Shown here: positions 46,486 to 59,600 of the stretch, piece after piece
Layout: every line of letters begins with the position of its first letter
How positions within the stretch are numbered: the first letter of the stretch is position 1
From: Cloeon dipterum
Lineage: Eukaryota; Arthropoda; Insecta; Ephemeroptera; Baetidae
DNA length: 64,000 nucleotides
Assembly: GCF_949628265.1 (NCBI RefSeq)
Contig: NC_088789.1
Location: forward strand, 19,833,883 to 19,897,882
Reading direction: 5' to 3'
The notes under the pieces: generated by a model
Told to the model about the DNA's origin: nothing
The model's database searches: none
What the model saw: the letters and a program-made list of their open reading frames with translations, nothing else
Made by a program: the position numbers and the translations under genes

Positions 46486-46715
46486 CTAAACGCCAGAGAT
46501 GGTAAAAGGGGGGCTAGTTGTGTGACTCAAAATGCCCAAATAGCTCAACGGGCTGGGACTCGCCACTTGCTGGTTTTCGCACCTCTCCAGTGGCTTTTCA
46601 ATAAAAGAACTCGTTGCGTAGAGGAGAAAGCGTGGCCACATTGGGCCCAAGCTCCTCTGCGGCCACTCGAGCATAATTTGATCCACTTGTGACGGTGTTT
46701 TTGAAACCCGGTGAG
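46486..46715 (-). repeat. dispersed repeat family R1, copy 2
   Basis: On the minus strand it carries GTGCTCACCGGGTTT, AGTGGCCGCAGAGGAGC, TTGGGCCCAATGTGGCCA and ACCAGCAAGTGGCGAGTCC, in the same order and spacing as copies at 2,335-2,600 and 52,890-53,110. Confidence 0.75.
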
Positions 46716-47010
46716 CACATTGCCCACGGGATGTGCTGAGCATAGATTAAAAAAAAAACCTTGGGAAATGCTCACTTTCCTGTAATTTTTTAAAAAAATA
46801 AATACACTTACTCTGCGAGGAGAGTTGTGCTGCATCCAGATATCCACGATAATTATGCAGCAACTTTGTCTCTGCGAGCTTGAAACCCTCTCTAAAGTCT
46901 TGCTCATTCTGCGCCATCAAAGCAGTCCGGTCCACTCGCTTTGAGGAGTTTGGCTTGGCCGGCGAGCTGATAGCCGCGGGCTGCTCGTTTCCTTTGCTTT
47001 CCCTCTGCAT
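46486..47010 (-). other. possible two-exon gene of unknown function, 3' exon made of a dispersed repeat
   Basis: Minus-strand exon 1 (46,812-47,010) opens MQRESKGNEQPAAISSPAKP and continues with a helical stretch (ALMAQNEQDFREGFKLAET). A strong donor (AGA followed by GTAAGTG) and a TATGCTCAG acceptor (exon edge 46,735) join it in phase to a frame ending at 46,545, giving 129 aa. The second exon lies within repeat family R1 copy 2, so its peptide (KHRHKWIKLCSSGRRGAWAQ...) is probably exonised repeat. Exon 1 might really belong to a longer transcript, whose other exons are not visible. No homologue is recognised. Confidence 0.35.
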
Positions 47011-48371
47011 AGACGGCCAACTTTGCTAATAACCGCTCGATGCGTGTCACCCGTTAGCACACACCTTGTTTGCTCACGCACAATAAACAGAATTAATTTG
47101 TGTGTGCGTGCGCCATTTGATTACCTGTGCGCTCTTACCTTAATGACAAACAGTGTCAGTGAACCAAATTGCAAGTTTAGAAGAAAATATAGCAAAAAAT
47201 ATTTGTGAAGATCGAATGTATAAGGAAATTTTTAATTATTGAGTAGAACTTAAATGGGAATGCGATAAACAAAGAATTAGTTCACAAAATTTGCCAACTA
47301 GGAGAGTCTTAAGTTATAGTACCTATTTAAAAATAAATTGTTATGAATACATTTCCCTTTTTTCCTAAACATTAGTTAGTTTTAAAGGTTTTAAATTAAA
47401 AAAAAAGAAAAAAAAGAAAAATTTAATATTTATCTTCATTTTAAATACAAATAATTAAAAAATAAGCAAGCGTAGGCATTGTGCACAACACGCCAGTTGC
47501 ACAGGTTGCATACAGTTTTAAATTTTAGGTGCCACGCGGGAGCCGTAATGGAGACGAAAGAGAAAGAAAAGCAGCAGCTGCCGTCGACCGCCACCCGAGT
47601 TATTTTTTACCAGACGTGTTTTTGCGTGAATCGCTGACGGCCGTTTGTAGGAAGCGCAGCATCGCAATTATTTTTTACGCGCCAACGAGGCGTTCGCGCT
47701 CTCTTTCCCTTTCGAATAAAGTCGTGTGTGTGTATGTGTTCGTAGATATTGTTTGCCGGCGCTGGTGTGGCCTGCAGCGCAGATAGCACGGTGTGCCGAG
47801 CATTTTTAATGATTTCCACGGCCCGAGTGGCGATACAAAAGAGACAAATGCCCGCTGGACCGTGCATTTGAGCCTCGGAAAACAACGAAAATAAAAAATC
47901 ACTTGGAATACCGAAGGGCTATTTCCAATCTCGTTTGTTTCATTCCAATTATTAAATATGTTGTGCGTTAAAAATATCGGAGTGGAAGAATTTGACGGCA
48001 AATGCGTTCAATACATCATCTCCGAGATGAATATATCACCCTGGTACAAACAGCGCCGTGTTTGGCATGAAATGCGTATGTACGTGGGCCAAATGTGCAG
48101 CAATAAATCTCCATTTGATAAAAATTACCACGCTGCTCCTTGTAAATATGTCAATCATCAGAAGAGAAGCACGTATTGCGCTCCGACGAGGAAATATGAG
48201 GCGGCACAAGCATAAAATGTATCTATCTGCAGAAATATCGCCGCTCTGTATCGCGGCAATTTGTTTAACTCGAGTTTGATTTATGATTTGTTGTGCTCGG
48301 CTCGTCGCAACCTGCAAATTTAATTTGTAGCCGAACCGAAAATGCGTGCCTCTGTGTGAGGGGAAAATCGA

Positions 48372-48460
48372 AATATATATTTCGGCCCGGAATCAAACGC
48401 CAACCTTTCCGTGTATAATTAATGACCAAGACGCTCCGATACGCTAGCTCTGGGGAACGA
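48372..48460 (-). repeat. tRNA-like sequence, possible tRNA-derived SINE or tRNA pseudogene
   Basis: On the minus strand, TAGCGTATCGG resembles a pol III box A and GTTTGATTCC about 45 bp later resembles box B (one change from GTTCGATTCC), with ACACGGAAAGGTT in between as in an anticodon-arm/variable-arm region. The T stem does not pair well and no clean acceptor stem forms, so a functional tRNA is unlikely. A 16-bp palindrome CGAAATATATATTTCG follows. Confidence 0.3.
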
Positions 48461-50429
48461 TAAACGGAAGCTTTGTCGAACGAGCTGCCATTCGCGCACA
48501 TCATGACGAACAAGAGCATGTCGATAACACCACTCGCCGACAATTAATTAACATGCCGCTACTATTGATCAAGCGGAAAAGCCACACAGACACACACAAA
48601 CGCAGCAAGAATTGATTACCGGCGGCGTGACAATAGACGCACATCTCCTCTCGGCCGACCCTTGTCTTTCAGAGCAGCAAAACAATCAGTCAGAGGCAAA
48701 ACTCACACTCCAACAAATAATGAGAAACTGCGTGGTCCGAATATAAATATAAAGCAATAACGTTCTCACCCTAATCCCTTTGGCAAGAGAAATCGAGGAT
48801 TGTGTCTGGAGAATTTTTTGATTAAAACGAGGAGAGGAGAGTTCAAACTGATCTTCAACCAGTCTAAAGAGAATTTAATCAAACCTACTTTCAAAAAGTT
48901 GTTTTGAATGAAAAGAGGTGCAAATTGTGTTAAAAAAACTCGTCTAATTTAATTTGTCATTTTCCCGTCGAACACCCACTTAAAATTACTACTATACACT
49001 TTACAGTTGTTAGTTTTCATATAAAAGAGTTTAATTTTACTTATTCAAGATTAAGCAATCAAATTCCAATAATGCCGGAGCTATTCATTAAGTCCAATTA
49101 ACAAACACTCCAAAGTTATTCGGGTTACTCACCTAAAAGTCTTGTCAGATACCAAAGCCGCTGCTGAAATAGAACAAACTCTCGTTCAAGAAGATATGAG
49201 CGAGCATACAAAGAAGTTTCTGACAGCGTGCTTGAAAATCAGCGCCGCCGCTTTGCGTAATTGTGCATCACGAGTGAGTGACTGGATGGATCCAAGTTCA
49301 TCTCACCCTCAGGGCCCGCGGCTCAGATTTAATTAAACCGTAGAAATTCGAGAGCAGTCTGCAGCAGTGATTAATCAGGATCTGATTAATTGCCGCAGCT
49401 GAATTTGAGGCGCAACTCTTAATTCCAGCCGGGAAATGATGATTTCTGTCTGTGAAAGGAAAAAAATCTCCACCGAAATCATCCAACAAAATTGAGGAGC
49501 GAAATCTCGTTTCTTTGTGGCAGTAATATGGCTTCAGATTTTGATAAAACTGGTTCAGGATTTACATGTAGTATGTGCATCTTAATTTTTTTGGGGGGTA
49601 TTTCCACAAGAGAAATCTGGAGAAACAGGCCATTTGGCGTGCACAAAAATGAGAACATCTTCAGTTCTAACCATGTTAGAACATTATGTGCCAAAAGTTG
49701 TGCAAATAGCAAAAAATACCTACACACAAAGCTAATCAGCCGGAAATTTCCGCAATGCTACGAAAAGTCTCTAATTGCCAGTGACACAAGGAAACGGTGG
49801 AGTTTAACAGTTGTTGAAGCTACTAATAGAGAACCAAGAGCGTCGAACAAGTTAGTTTTATTAACCATGCACTCTCTCGAGTTTGGAGTGGCGGTGAAAA
49901 CAAGACTAGTCATGCCGCCTAGTTCTTGAAAGTTGTTTGACGCAAGTGCGGGTAAATTTCGACCGGGCAAATATTATCTGAAGAGTCGGCAATGGAAACC
50001 CATCAGCGCGTGTGTCTGATGGGAAATCGAAGGGATGATAAAGGGGTATTTTCGGTGGGTGGTGGAATTCGTTCGAGCGCGCGGTGACCAATGTTTTTTT
50101 TAACCGTTGAAACACACCAAAACTTTCCTGTGCACTCTGCAAAAACAAGTGCGAATGGAAAAATAAAAATAAACCTTTCGTAGAGCCGCGGGCTAATTTC
50201 ACAGGTTGGTTTAGCTTAAAACGCTTGAGCTGTCTGTTCGCTCGCGGATTTTCCGTTTTTCCCGTTTCTCGCAAACAAGCCCGTGTTTCCTCTGCAGCGG
50301 AACACAACTTAAGACGATGAAGTGTGAGAGATGGATTATGTTTGTTTGGTAATGGAAAGCTTTTTCTCTGGGTTACAGTTTTAAAGTGGAGACGTACTGA
50401 AAAAATGGTTTTTACCTTTACCTTAAATA

Positions 50430-50565
50430 TTCTCTGAAAATTGGCAAAGCTGTTTAAATTTGCGGAAAAACCGGCTCCAAATCAGGCGGCGAGTTAGAGA
50501 GGAAATTTAGACCATAATTTGCACACCGTTGAATAGATCCTACTGAATAGAGGAATTCAACCCGA
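50430..50565 (+). repeat. dispersed repeat family R2, copy 3
   Basis: It shares TCTCTGAAAATTGGCAAAGC, AAACCGGCTCCAAA and ATTTAGACCATAATTTGCAC followed by ACCGTTGAATAGATCC with copies at 16,940 and 42,060. Confidence 0.6.
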
Positions 50566-52889
50566 AAAACCCATGGACAAACTATAGAATTTTCCGAGAA
50601 ATTTAGCAAATTCTGATATCGTACAGTGACTCAGTCCTAATTTAATTATTATGCACATTTTTCGAGGTTTTTATGGTTGGACCTTGTTGGTCAGTGCCCT
50701 TTTGCAGTGCAGAGGGTACTTCTAAAAAATTATTGTTTTTTATATAGAAAATAATGTTCAAATATTTATTTGACATATAAAAAGGTACATTTTATTAAAA
50801 TAATCATTTCCTTCATTCACTCTTCCTTGTCGTTGGCTGGTCCCTGTAGTCACCTTGAAGAACGAGGAGCAGTCGATTCAAACAAACAATTTTATCAACT
50901 TCTAAATTTAAGTCAACAATTAAAATTCTTTGTTGCTGCCCCGCCCTGAAGTGAACTATTAACGGCAAGTTCAACAAAATAATTGTTCGCTTGATTGTCA
51001 GAAAACAAAAAATTGTTTGTTTCAAAATATTGTTAAAAATGTGCAACAATTCAATCCATTGTTAAAACAAAAATGACGGTGGTTTTTTTTGTCCACTTAG
51101 GCAAAATTTACATCGCTTCCCATATTTCCATTGCAGATTCTTTGAGTTATATTTGATGGCGATTGTTTGGGAAAAAGTATCAACTTTGGCTTTAACTGGA
51201 TTTTTGAGTATGGCTGGAGCATGGATTATACCGTTTATACATTGGCAACAAGGATTTTTTTTTAGGATTTTGCGGTATCAATCCTCTTTAAACAGCTTCA
51301 AAGAGACGGAAAAAGCACAATGATTGCTTAACAAACGCTAAAATTTTTATCTCTTCCTCAGGTCGAGACTGTTCTTATTATAATCCTCTCGAAATTCATC
51401 ATTCCTGCTGACGAAAAACAACTTTTATTCGAGAAACCCCATTCCCCGATTACACAAATCCAAGTTCTTTGCGGCCAAGGCTCTCCATTTGGTGGAAAGA
51501 GATTTATGCAAATTTCATAACGCGAGGAGCGGCAAGCAGAGAGGGCCTGGATTTTGTGCTACATTGTTCCGAAACCGCCTCTCTTTTTAACAAGGCAAGC
51601 CCTCTCAGATTTGCAGCTCGAGAAAGAAGTGGTCTTACGGAGCCGAGTACATAAATATTTCGCAAACTCTTCTGACAGAATTCCAGGTCACCAGTTTCAC
51701 ATGATGTAAATATGCAAATGTCTGAGAATGAATTTCCCTTTGGAAAGAGGGAAGAAAAATACCAGAGTTCGGCTAAAGGGCGGAAGGAAAATTGATGAAA
51801 CAAACTGCAAAATGTCAAATATAATAAAAAGAGCAAAATCTCATTTTTAGCAATTTTTTGTTTGTTTGAAGCTGAAGAAAAAATTTGTAATATATTTTTA
51901 TACTATATATTCTTATTAATTGAACGGAAAAGTAGATCACTTCTTTTCAACTGTAGTTAACAAAAAATGTTATTAATGCATGTTTGTGTTTTTCTTTGTT
52001 CTTAGATTTCCTTCTTATCTTGAATTCTGCTAAACACTTTGAAAGCAAGTAAAAATTATATTTTTCAAAATTTTCATTAAATATTTTTAATGTTCAGAAA
52101 TGAAATAAAAATTATAGTTTTTTGCAATTTGCAAATCAACAACCTTTAAAATACCGGATGGACAATAGTGCGAACCCTGTCAAGATTTCCTTTAACCCAG
52201 CTAAGAATCCATCCACAACTTTTCCACTTTGTGCAAATTTACGAAACAGCAGGTCAGGAAAGCTTCCGGAAATTTAAAGCAGACGGAAATTAATTAGCAC
52301 CTGGCAATAGGCAGCAAACTGCGCCAAGTGGGCGATAGAATTAATTAGATTGCGAGCGTGAGTGTTGAGATTCAGAGCAGAGCGGTGGTGAGGGTGGAAA
52401 TCTTAGTGCTGCACGGACTGATTCGGCCGTTGCAATAATTCGCCGGCGCCACCGCGTGAAAGAAAGTTGGTCCAAGTGGAGAACGTGGCTGGCATTGCTA
52501 AGGCCGGCCGCTCCTCCGCCGGGCCCATTCTCGGTAATCAAATAAAAAACACGACGAGACGAGCGAGAAGCGTGTTTTTGCACTAACACGCACACAGAGA
52601 CAAACTTGGACGCTCGCGCTGCTCTTGTCGGCAGCATAAAAAGGCAGACGAGGACCAAAACCCTCGCGCAAAGGCTCGTGAAATTAGAGCCAGGAATGTG
52701 TCTCACCTACTTTCCCTCTCGGATTTAAAAGCTCGAGGGTTTCACTGCCGTTTGAAGTGTTTTATTAAATTCGTTTTTATCCTCGAGGCTTGCCATATTC
52801 TAGACAGACCTCCAAACATAAACTTCATTCCTTCAACTAGTTCCAACAAACTATATGATATTATTTAACCTCTGCAAAGCACAGCTATG

Positions 52890-53110
52890 ATTGCTCCCCT
52901 GTCCCTAATATCACCACCAAGTGGATAACATGGGGTCCGAGTGGCCGCAGCGGAGATTGGGCCAGCCCAATGTGGCCATCTCTTCTCCTCCTCGCACCGA
53001 GGTCTTTTATTGAAACTCTAAAAGCCTCTGGAAAGGTGTGAAAAGCAGTGCGTGGCAAGTCGGCGCCTGTACAACTCCCAGCCCGTTTCGAGCTATTCAA
53101 GTCACGTAAT
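52890..53110 (+). repeat. dispersed repeat family R1, copy 3
   Basis: It carries CCAAGTGGATAACATGGGG, AGTGGCCGCAGCGGAG, CCCAATGTGGCCATC, CGCACCGAGGTCTTTTATTG and CCCAGCCCGTTTCGAGCTATT. The last block is shared with copy 2 but not well with copy 1, and TTCAAGTC is shared with copy 1. Confidence 0.75.
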
Positions 53111-53114
53111 TAAA

Positions 53115-56100
53115 ATGTCATCCTTTGTTTATGAAAAGCTATCTCAAAGAGTGAATTCTGCTTTCTCTATAACTAAAATTATATCTCAAACTGTACATAT
53201 TTATCTTCTGAATCACTCACAGTATACTAGTACTCACACGCCTATTTTACGGTTCAAAACTAGGTTTGCTGATGAGGCCTTGGATAGGCTGAAATAAACC
53301 AGTTCTGGATCAACTTTGTTGTTAGTGTCTCTTGTTTTCAATGAATTTTTCGAATTTAATTTAATTTTCCTTGCCGAAAAATCTTAAATAATGTATCATA
53401 CCATCTTTGTATTCAATTTTTCCTTTTGAACAAAAATAAATCTAAGTGTAATTGTTTCCTGTTTAACAAAATATTTATACGATAATTATTTATGCAATTT
53501 GTTACTAATGCGCCTCACGTTACCTTATTCAAAATATGCTTTTTTCAAAGTGGAAAACCTAAAATGAATATATTTTCGGCGCTTAACAAAACTGACTAAC
53601 TCCGAGGAAAATCTATTTTATTTAAACAACAATATTTTAATTTTCATAGAATTGAGAAAGTCATACCAGTGTACTGAGCTTCCTAAAGTTTATTAATTTA
53701 ATCGTAGTCTGCAGTCAACTTGCTACGACGCAATTCACTGAAACCACATAAAATCATCGTTGCTAGGTGATCCTCGCGTTTTTTTTATAAATATAGGGAA
53801 ATAATTAGTTTTCCTGGCATTCCCTCAGATTGGAGATCTATAATTAACAATTATTTATCCAATTACTAAAATTTCTTGGAAAGTAGTGCGGTTAATATCC
53901 AAGGGCAGTGCCTTTGACAGGCTTATTATTGATTAATCAGCGTTCACTGTGTTCTATTTTCATCCCTCTTGTTGCTGCAGCTCGACAAAATTGAAAACCA
54001 TTTGATTGTTAAGTGATCAGTTTGCTGCCCTTTTTTTGTAAAAGAAACGGCGGCTTAATTGGACTGGGATCGAGCGAGCTGTGTGGCGGCTGCAGCGACG
54101 AGAGTCGAGGAGCAAAAAAGGGAGTATGCAACAGACGCGATTGACGCGGACGAATATAAATTCAGAGGCGGCGGCAGCAGTGGGTGCAAATCACCTGATT
54201 GCGCTGATTGCAAAGCCATCTCCCTCTCTCTCACATTCAGTCTGGCGAGCCAATTTCAGCTCAAATGCAGCTCAATGGCAGCCAGCCTTTGGTAAATATG
54301 ATTAAAATTTTCTGCGAGCTGGCTGATTTTCATGGGCGCGCGCACAATTTCATTATTTTTATTGTGAGAGTGGCAAGGACGTGCAGCGGCGAGACACTCA
54401 GGGAAACGAGTGACGACTTTTGGGACGCGAGACAGCAGTGCGCGCGGGAGAAATTCGGAGCACTCGACTCTGCTCAAGCTTTATCCGCCGCCGACAGAAA
54501 AGAGGATTTGCTGCTGCTGCTGCCCGGATTGCGCGTCACTCATTCTGCAGGCTGCGCGTACCTGATGATTCGAAAGAGCGGAGGAAAATAATGGAAAATA
54601 AATTCGCTCTTCGGTGCAGATTGCGATTCTCCAGATTCTCTGCTTCTTTCTCCGACTGCCAGAGATTATATCTCCCGACTTTTTCGAGTACTCTCGCAAG
54701 TGGGTCGAAAAGTGGAAAATCAATCTCATCTTTATTTGGAAAGATGAAAAGGACGCTGCCAAGTTAGTTTTACACTCAGAACCGAGAGTGAAAACTTTGT
54801 TCATGCCATCAAACTGCACAAAAAATGCTTGTCGCCCGAGGGGGAAGAGAAATTAGTTAGGACGCGATCCAAAAACTTTTCACAAAGTTGAATAATGTTT
54901 TTCAGCAGTACCGCTCCTCTGGTGAGAATGTTTTAAAAAAAAAAATTTGTTCAGCATCCGCTACATTTTGGTTCAGGGTTGTATCTTTTACCACCTGGTT
55001 TCCTTCCAAAATATTTTTGAGGATATTTTTAACTTACTTGTTAATTGCTTTCCATCTGTTACATATAGGTAATTTGTTATAACAAAATAATCACCAATTT
55101 TAATAAAAGTGTAGGTTACTCAGAACAATATATCTAAAAACCTACAAATATCTTAAAAATTAAACCTTTTCAAGTCAACGACGGAAATGACAATTTTCTT
55201 ACGGAAAAATTGCGAAATACCATTTAAATTGAGGGTACTAAAAAAATCAAGACAAAAATAAGTCGAAAAAACACAGCCCTCTTCCTTTTTCCCGGCTTTA
55301 GTTATTTCATAAAAGACCAACCATATTATGCAGCAAAACTGAGCGTAAACTTAACTGCCGATGGCAAATGAGCCTTGTCTTGATTCCAAGTAGAAAAGTT
55401 TACAAAATTGTTTGCTTGTCTGTACCAAAAATTGCGCAGCTCAGTCAGGAGAAGAGATAAAATAGTTCCTCAGGCGTCTAGAGCGTTCCAAAACCAATCT
55501 TGGTTGAATAAAAAGTGGCCAACAGAAAGTTATTATTGTGAGTGTGTGTGTGTGTGTGGACCTGCTCGCGTGGTTGGCAGGCGATCTGCTCGTTTTTTAT
55601 TGTGTCCTATTTTACTCGCTGGGCCAATTGAATTCCTCGTCAGAAAGTTTCAGCCCTTTCCCGAGGAAAAAGTCAGCGCGTCGCTTCCACCTGCCTTCAC
55701 CGCAGCCACTTTTATTACTCTCCTTTTTTGCCAGATGATGACCGTCAGCCTCCAAACTGCTCAGTCTTTCTCGCTTTCACCATGTATATATAATTGTTCT
55801 TATACGAAAGGGCTCTCTCTAGCTCGTATTCTACGGTCCAACAATGATGCAAAGATAAATAATGAATTTTATTAAGGTTCGGCGAGTGAGTCGGAGCGAG
55901 CAAGAAGCGAAAAGACTCCGGGGGATGAAAAAGTGCCGCGGGCGCTCGGCTCCATGTGTATTTTGCATCCGGCCGGGCTGGGCCAGAGCTCAATTTTACA
56001 GCCGAAGCCACGTGAAACAATAAAACCAGCTTTAAGGGCCTTCATGGACTCCCAAGAACTGTTCCAATCGCATCCAAAACACATTATCTGTTATAACCAA

Positions 56101-56400
56101 CTGCTGGAATGGTCTCTTCGATACTATCCAGCAAATTTAATGTTTCATTTATGGGTAAGCTACATGAGAGAGTTAATGTCAATAAGATTTATATTTTTCT
56201 AAAATGTACTTACGAGATCCTTTTCTTCACGAGTTTGAAACTCAAAATTGTTAACGGATGTAAAATCTCGCCTCATTTTGACTGCCAACCTCAGTTCTTG
56301 TCAATTAAATAAGCTAAAAATTTTCAGAATAATGTAATATTCGTTATATTTAAAATGTTAAACGTAGACAAAAACTTTGTTCTCTCTTTAAAAAATGACA
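53115..56400. other. gene desert with GC-rich islands
   Basis: No supported gene. Islands lie at about 54,050-54,600 and 55,870-56,000. A (GT)n microsatellite is at about 55,542-55,558. A possible member of the short TIR family spans about 54,976-55,280 (ends AGGGTTGT and ACAGCCCT, no target duplication seen). Confidence 0.45.
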
Positions 56401-56409
56401 AATATTTAA

Positions 56410-56690
56410 TGTATTGTAGAAAGGATAAATCTACTTGTGTTAGCGCAGACACATAAAATCTTGTTCGGAAACTGTCCAACTTATTTGAGCCCTCTAGTTA
56501 CCACAATGTACAACATTAACTTGTTTGGCAGGACAAGAGCGCATCGAGTGAAACTGCTGGCCCCGTTTGTAAGTGTTGAAGTGCCCGAAAACTGTTTTCA
56601 AGTTCAAAGCTACCGCCTGTGGAATGACCTCCCACCGAATCTGCATGTGCTTAACGAAAACTTTAGTGCATTTAAAGAACTTTGAAAAGA
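56410..56690 (+). mobile_element. non-LTR retrotransposon remnant (C-terminal end of ORF2, CR1/Jockey-like)
   Basis: An 82-codon frame contains HKILFGNCPTYLSPL, then FQVQSYRLWNDLPPNL and NFSAFKEL at the end. The pattern Arg-x-WN-x-LP followed by a terminal SFK-like element is the usual end of CR1, L2 and Jockey-type reverse-transcriptase polyproteins. The rest of the element is missing upstream. Confidence 0.6.
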
Positions 56691-56699
56691 ACAGTTCCT

Positions 56700-59600
56700 A
56701 AAGAAATATTGAACTTATTATGTCTCACTTCTGTTTTAATAATTTTGTCCCTTTTTGATTTTTTTTTGTCTGGATAGGGCAATGTATGGGGAAAAATAGC
56801 CCTGCAGAACCATAGTAAAGATCATTTGAAACTGAAATTGCATGAAATTAATTTTAAACTTTTTAACAAATGGTGGTAAAAAAATCCGTTAAAATTTGAA
56901 AAATAGTCTAGTAAAACGCAATAATTGTATAAATAAAGATGGACATTAGACTGAAATTTCAAGTGCCCATATAAAACAATTATTTCGTGTGGAGTTTTAG
57001 AGTTTGCCGGCTTTTAATTTCATCGAATGGAATCGCCTTGTCTTTGTGGCAGACGCAATTATTTGCAGAATAAGTCGTCGCAAAGGCAGACCATCGCATT
57101 TAATATTCGGCTGGCTGGCCCCAAAGTTATTGACAGAGACAGCTGCTCGCGGAAGGGTGGATGGGTGGGATGCTGCCATAAGGGGGTTGAATGCCAGCGC
57201 GCTTCGTGATCCGTCAAATCAAATTTAATTAGCGCGTGCCAATTCCAGCGAAGAATCCGTCGGCTGCCGTCGTGCCGACACGCGCGCGCGCCTCGTCCGC
57301 CCACACCATTTGAATAATCAGGAAATAATTTGCACGGTCACCGAGCGCAGGGCGGCCGGGTACCGGGTAATTTCAATTATGCGCCTCTTTGATTGCAGAC
57401 GGACCGCGCACCTGTGCGAGTTTGGCGCGCGCGGAAATGCCATCGCAGCACGGGAAACGCGTCGACAATCAACACCCGCGTGCACAAATATTTGCCGACG
57501 GAATGCCCGCACCTCCCTATGCAAATCAGTCTCGTTTGCTGCCGATGATCCAGGCACGCTTATCTCCTGCGTTGTCAGATCTGCTGAAATGTCCGCAAGC
57601 ACAGCAAAACTGGTGGAATTCCAGAACTTTTCTCATCCTTAACACTGATAATAATTTTAGCAATAAATACAATTTAATTCTTTTTGTTTATATTTTGAGC
57701 GAGTAAATGTTTATTTTAACTTGAAAAATACGTAAGTTTGTTGATTTTGTTAAGTTGCGTGCACGAGCCAAATTTTTGTTTTTAGGGGGCTGTAAATTTT
57801 TGCTCCAATAGAGGACAAATTTGACTTAAAATGGATAGACACAGGGCGACAAATAATTTGAATTGTTGGATGCAATAAGCAATTGATCGATAAACAGTGT
57901 ATTCTACAATTTGCAATAATCAAAAATTGCTACAGTAAAAATTCACAATTACTCCAAAATTTATAGCGCTTGCGACCACGTATTCTTAGCAGGTTTCGAT
58001 TTCCCTTTCGAGAACTCTTTAACAGCGTATGATACCGTTTAGAGAAAAACTCTTTGTTGTGAAATAAAATAAGATTTCAAGTCAGGAGAAAGTTCTCACC
58101 CTTTGAAAAGCATCCTAACTTTGCAGCCACTTTTCTCAAAAGTTTAGATTGCTACTTAAGTCGATTTTGGCTTCAACTGAATCGTTAAGGGATGACAACA
58201 AGAATTTCCAGGATTTCGCAGTATCAATCCTCTTTAACAATGTTTTGGCTGCGGTCAGGTCTGAATTTACGTTTAAATATTCAAGCATGTATTGTTAACC
58301 AAGATAAAATTACAAACGAGGACGCGTATACACCTGCTTTAGTGCAATTTGTGGAATTGAAGTGCTTATCTACTTCTTGGGGAAATCCACTAATTAAAAT
58401 TGCGGATACTAAAACATCTCCGCTTGGCGATGAAGATTAAGATAGAAAAAACAAACACTTTGACCGAATTTTACGACATAACGACTCTCTCATAAAGAAA
58501 TCGCAAAAAAGAGTTGTAATTTTGGTGGTACGCATTCATAATTCATTAGTAACGAGGTGTCAGCCGAATGATGATGCTAATTTAGACAGCAGCATGAGCT
58601 GAGTGCGTTCAATTTGTCATGTCCGGCGTGCGTTGCGTGTGCACGTCTCGAGCAGCTCTGCTTCGGGGCTGAAGGGGGTGCGCGCGGCGGGCGCAGTCGC
58701 CACCCTCCGCCACCACCGCCGCCGCCGCCGCTGCTGCTGGCTGACGAGGACCCGGCCGGCAGTTGTGCCGCGACCCTTGGTGCTGCTGACACAGTGTGGT
58801 GCGCGTCCCCCCGGCTTGTTTTCTCGACAGCTGAGTTAAGGGTGCTCTTCTCCGAGTCATAATAAATCCAAAAGACAAAGACATTTTCGCCGAATTCGCG
58901 TTCTCTGACGAAAAAGGTGAAACTTTTCTTCGGTCACCATCATAGGTTAGTACTTTTTAGAATTCAATTTATGTTTATAGACAGTCATGAATTCTCATTA
59001 TTTTATTCTGTAAGTCCGGTTTTTCCACAGCTGCTAAACAAACAGCTAGAAATATCCGTAACTTACCATACAGTGGATACTTTCTTTTATTCTTATTCTT
59101 AACAGAAATAACAAACATTTTGTCCTGAAGATAAGTTTTTCTTTTAATAAAGGCATTTAGTTTTTTTGCATTAACCCAGAGGACACTATTTTTGTCGACT
59201 GTCCCTGATTCTTAACAATTTTAAAAAAGGTCAGGAGCTTTCTGACAACTATAACATTTTTAATTTAATTTTAAAAACTGTTTCCTTAATCCCAGAGGCG
59301 GGAGCTGATTATCAACGGCGGCTTATCTCTCAGGGATTGAGGGCGTATTCTTTTTTTTCGCTGAGATGTCATTTGCATGCAGTGCCTTTATTTAGTATAA
59401 TCTCTTTTACCTCTCGCTGCTGACGTTATCCTCTGTTTTATTTTGCCTACGCGGCACTCGGAACAGCACGGCGAGTGACTTTAAAAGATGTTAGCGCCAC
59501 TTATATCCAGACTAACCGTCAACTTAAGTTGCAATATCCGCTACTGTTCCCGCCGTGAGCGGCATTTAGATTTTTTATGGCGCAATTATAAGCGGTAATG

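Larger units (their letters stand above)
47015..52880. other. gene desert with GC-rich islands
   Basis: No supported gene. Islands lie at about 47,520-48,560 and 52,330-52,700, with smaller patches near 50,200. A homopurine A/G tract is at 47,398-47,425. Open frames here are short, overlap on both strands and show no motif. Confidence 0.5.

Noticed and set aside
55538..55738. Plus-strand ORF starting in a (GT)n run
   Set aside because: It is produced by a microsatellite and a GC-rich patch, with several overlapping frames.
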